In this document: positions 61,643-64,000 of the stretch, piece after piece
Layout: every line of letters begins with the position of its first letter
Numbering within the stretch: position 1 is the stretch's first letter
Source: Limnanthes douglasii subsp. nivea
Lineage: Eukaryota; Streptophyta; Magnoliopsida; Brassicales; Limnanthaceae
NCBI GenBank assembly: GCA_036936605.1
Contig: JAUPFV010000002.1
Span: 320,184,893 to 320,248,892, forward strand
Length of the DNA: 64,000 nt
Direction: 5' to 3'
The notes under the pieces: generated by a model
The model's input: only the letters and a program-made list of their open reading frames with translations
Told to the model about the DNA's origin: nothing
Database searches by the model: none
Program-made: the position numbers and the translations under genes

Positions 61643-62203
61643 TTTGATCTCATTGATCATTGGCTTGATTTACAGTCATGGATTTATGGGCTCGGGTGCA
61701 TGGTATATAATCTCATGAATCTTTGGTTTGAATTCTAGTCATATTACTAGAGATTTTACAACCCACTCTTTCTAGCCTTAAATGCACGACCTTTGACCTT
61801 GTAGATTCTTTAGCTTGACTTAAAATCATATTTTTTCATGGCATTTGATCTCATATGTTGTCGGTTTGCATCGTTTGGAAATAAAAAGTTCGTTCGATTT
61901 TAGTCTTAAAATTAGAATTATAGCGGTTATTCCTTAATCATATATAATGCTCTTTTTGTACTTGAGTTTGTCTATGACGTTCTTCAATCAAATCAATATT
62001 TATTTATTTCTATCATTGTTATGCTCCTCATAATAAATTTGAAATTGATGTATGTGAATCAATACCTCGGTTGGGAAAATGACTTCCAACCCATAAAGCA
62101 TTGAAAATGAGTTTCATTAGTAGATATTTTAGGCTAGTTTGATATATTTATGCTACCTCATAAAAAACTGATCATTTATGATGAGTTCAGAGTTTTTAGT
62201 CAC
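56291..62203. other. AT-rich intergenic region, nothing firmly identified
   Basis: 56,520-56,780 has higher GC but no usable frame. 57,790-57,945 contains two related ~97-bp-spaced units (CC(C/T)ATGTTGT(T/G)ATAC... then TACCTC(G/A)T). An ORF of 108 codons at 58,934-59,260 has no recognisable motif and AT-rich codons; I do not call it a gene. A C13 run lies at about 59,641-59,653. An (AT)n tract of about 22 units covers ~61,596-61,640. 61,640-62,200 shows nothing clear. Confidence 0.4.
61596..61640. repeat. (AT)n microsatellite
   Basis: Uninterrupted alternating AT for about 45 bases. Likely length-polymorphic. Confidence 0.95.
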
Positions 62204-62552
62204 TGTGCCATAACTAATTCCAAAGGGCAATTCGGACTAAACCACCACACTAAATATCCGAACAGGACAAATGTATTAATTATTAATTAAGCTAGTTGCT
62301 AAGCAACTTAAAACTATATGACTAATGGTTCCTTAAACTCGACCCGATTTCACAACCCGGCCCAATAAGCCAATGGGTCAGTAATTAAGTATAAATACCC
62401 CAACTACTTTCATTAATGAGGGTGATCAGAATTTATTACTAGTAGACATCTTAAGTATCTCTACTCCATACACTAAACACAAAACACCACAAAATTACCA
62501 AAACACTTTTAAAGCACTTTACCAGATTACCCTCAGACTAAAATTAGCCACA
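62204..62552 (+). mobile_element. Probable 5' LTR of a third Ty3/gypsy element
   Basis: Starts TGTGCCATAA and ends TAGCCACA (349 bp). It carries GACCCGATTTC, a TATAAATACCCC box (~62,391) and CATTAATGAGGGTGATCAG, the layout shared with the other LTRs of the window. TACCCTCAG near the end is also shared with the solo LTR. The gag start follows 73 bp later. The start is less certain than the end. Confidence 0.5.
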
Positions 62553-62625
62553 CCGAAATTGCGACCACAGTGGGAGGCGATGGTGCCTAAATTTTATATT
62601 CAAAACCAACAAAAAAACAGTTCGG

Positions 62626-63900
62626 ATGGATCCGAATGGGCAGAATACTCCACCCCCAGAGGTGGAAGGTGCAAAAGAAAATAATGAGTACACCATCGAG
62701 GAGAGAGACCAACTGAGGGATGAGATAGAGGCGTGAAGAGCCATAAAACAAGCAGAAAAAAACGTTAAGGAGAAATCTAGAGCATCAGTACTTCACCATA
62801 CTGACAATCCTAGGGAAAATGAGCAATCTTTGAATACTCACCTCAGCTCAAAGAAAATACATCGCTCTAAGCCTGTTGAGAGTTCCGGATCTGAGTCCTC
62901 CAGCAATTCCTCAAATAAGGCAGAACTTGAAGAATCACTATCTTCAAGAAGTGATGAAGGGAGATCTAAAAAAAAAGATGAGGTTAACTAAAAAACATTC
63001 AAGGAAGAGGGACAAACATGGTAGACTCAAGAGGCACGAGGGTAAAAGATCATCTCACAAGCATGTTGACCAATTTTTGATTGATCAGTTTGCCTTTCAG
63101 TCCGAACCAGGTATTTTTGCAACTCCTAATGAAAATATTGTTTTCAGTCGCAGTAAAAATTGGAGGCAATCGTCTTTGCCCGCAAAAATACTCTCCGGAC
63201 AACTTCTTAAAAGGTTTGATAGCTCCAAGATGGAGAAATACTATGGGAGTCAAGATCCTGACAACCATCTCGAACAATTCAAAAACTTTATGATGAACTT
63301 TAACAATGATGACAAGCTTTTGTGCAGAGCTTTCTCCCAAACTTTCACAGGGACTGGTCTTAAATGGTAAAACAGTTTACCTCAGGGGTGTATTAGAAAA
63401 TTTGATACATTTTGGGTTGCCTTCCGGAGGCAATTTGTTGGGAGTAAGGTCCTAAAGGGTAATGAAGACACCATTATCCATTGCGCTCAGGAACTAAATG
63501 AGTCATTGAAGTATTACATAATTCGTTTTGTGAATACAAAGAATGGGCTAGCAGATTTCTTTGAACATGTGGCAATGGCTTCCCTTATGCAAGGTTAAAA
63601 TCCTGGGAATTTAGATGATTCTGTGACTCGGAGGAAGGCTATGACCTGAGGTGGTTTATTGAACCAAGTGGGAAAACAGATCAATATAGAAGAAACAAAG
63701 AAAACAAGGGTGCACCGTCAGGTGAGGTCCACCACTACAACAACAACTCCTCCAGCTACTAACCAATTCGGTTATATGGAAAAGGAGACCAAACAAGGGG
63801 TCTAACCGGTCTAGGCAGAATCAATCCAACCAGACCCAGAGCCAACAAACCATAAGTAAGAGGGGTCCCTGGGTCCAGTCTGAATGGTTTACTAAATTAG
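62626..63900 (+). pseudogene. gag of the third Ty3/gypsy element, broken, window edge
   Basis: An ATG at 62,626 opens MDPNGQNTPPPEVEGAKE but meets TGA after 36 codons. From 62,876 a 164-codon frame reads through a basic region into the gag domain: LPAKILSGQLLKRFDSSKMEKYYGSQDP, DNHLEQFKNFMMNF, LLCRAFSQTFTGTGLKW, then a stop. Text continues after it as SLPQGCIRKFDTFWVAFRRQFVGSK, ELNESLKYYIIRFVNTKNGL and ASLMQG. This matches the retrotransposon gag family. At least four stops. Pol would lie beyond 64,000. Confidence 0.75.
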
Positions 63901-64000
63901 GGAGAATGTAGCCAATATTTATGATAAAACCAAGATTGAAGTGCACTTCCGAAAACCGGCAGCACTGAAGTCCCCAGAGAGAACTGGAACATTGGATTTT

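Noticed and set aside
1..64000. tRNA, rRNA or snRNA genes
   Set aside because: I saw no tRNA cloverleaf signatures or conserved rRNA text on either strand, though short RNA genes could be missed by eye.

Overview
This is AT-rich nuclear DNA of a flowering plant, probably a eudicot. Three host genes have small spliced exons with plant-type signals, and almost everything between them is decayed transposable elements. I see no bacterial, organellar, tRNA or rRNA feature.

Layout. (1) 1-8,535: the 3' part of a decayed Ty3/gypsy element of the Tat type (gag tail, protease, RT, two RNase H regions, integrase), then a 48-bp tandem array, an antisense ORF and a 3' LTR. (2) 9,866-12,964, minus: an intact class II 4-coumarate:CoA ligase gene (4CL3-like; six exons, 565 aa; one GC-AG intron; AC-type MYB sites upstream). 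(3) 13,758-19,160: a second wrecked Tat-type element whose gag segment is tandemly duplicated. (4) 21,676-40,611: what I read as one very large (~18.9 kb), old Mutator-like element (MULE) with ~530-bp inverted termini. It carries a plus-strand Ulp1/SENP-type cysteine protease gene and a minus-strand mudrA transposase gene that converge near 32.1 kb. Inside it sit a solo LTR, a 3.3-kb hAT element with a perfect 8-bp target duplication (GAGGTAAG), and a 1.4-kb hAT element, also with a perfect 8-bp duplication (AACGTAGG). (5) 41,523-46,205 (leader to ~47.1 kb), minus: an intact cellulose synthase-like D gene (CSLD2/3-like; three coding exons, 1,141 aa). (6) 48,510-52,604, minus: an intact GT47 exostosin-family gene (ARAD1-like; nine exons, 498 aa). 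(7) 52.7-62.2 kb: AT-rich intergenic repeats. (8) 62,204-64,000: 5' LTR and gag of a third element of the same LTR family, running off the window.

The three host genes all point leftward. Two make or modify cell-wall polysaccharide (CSLD, GT47) and one activates hydroxycinnamates (4CL). I see no evidence that they are co-regulated, and each looks like an ordinary independent gene.

The best candidate for something undescribed is in the giant MULE. A family of minisatellites built on a CATCTATCAT-type core (reverse GATAGATG) occurs just inside both termini and again in the putative introns of both internal genes, which face opposite ways. The coding pieces between them still have recognisable splice sites. 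The 3.3-kb hAT element is the second candidate: it has a strongly palindromic promoter-like block, a TATA box and an intact 171-codon ORF that does not resemble a transposase.

All calls come from reading the sequence by eye and from remembered family motifs. No alignment or database search was run.
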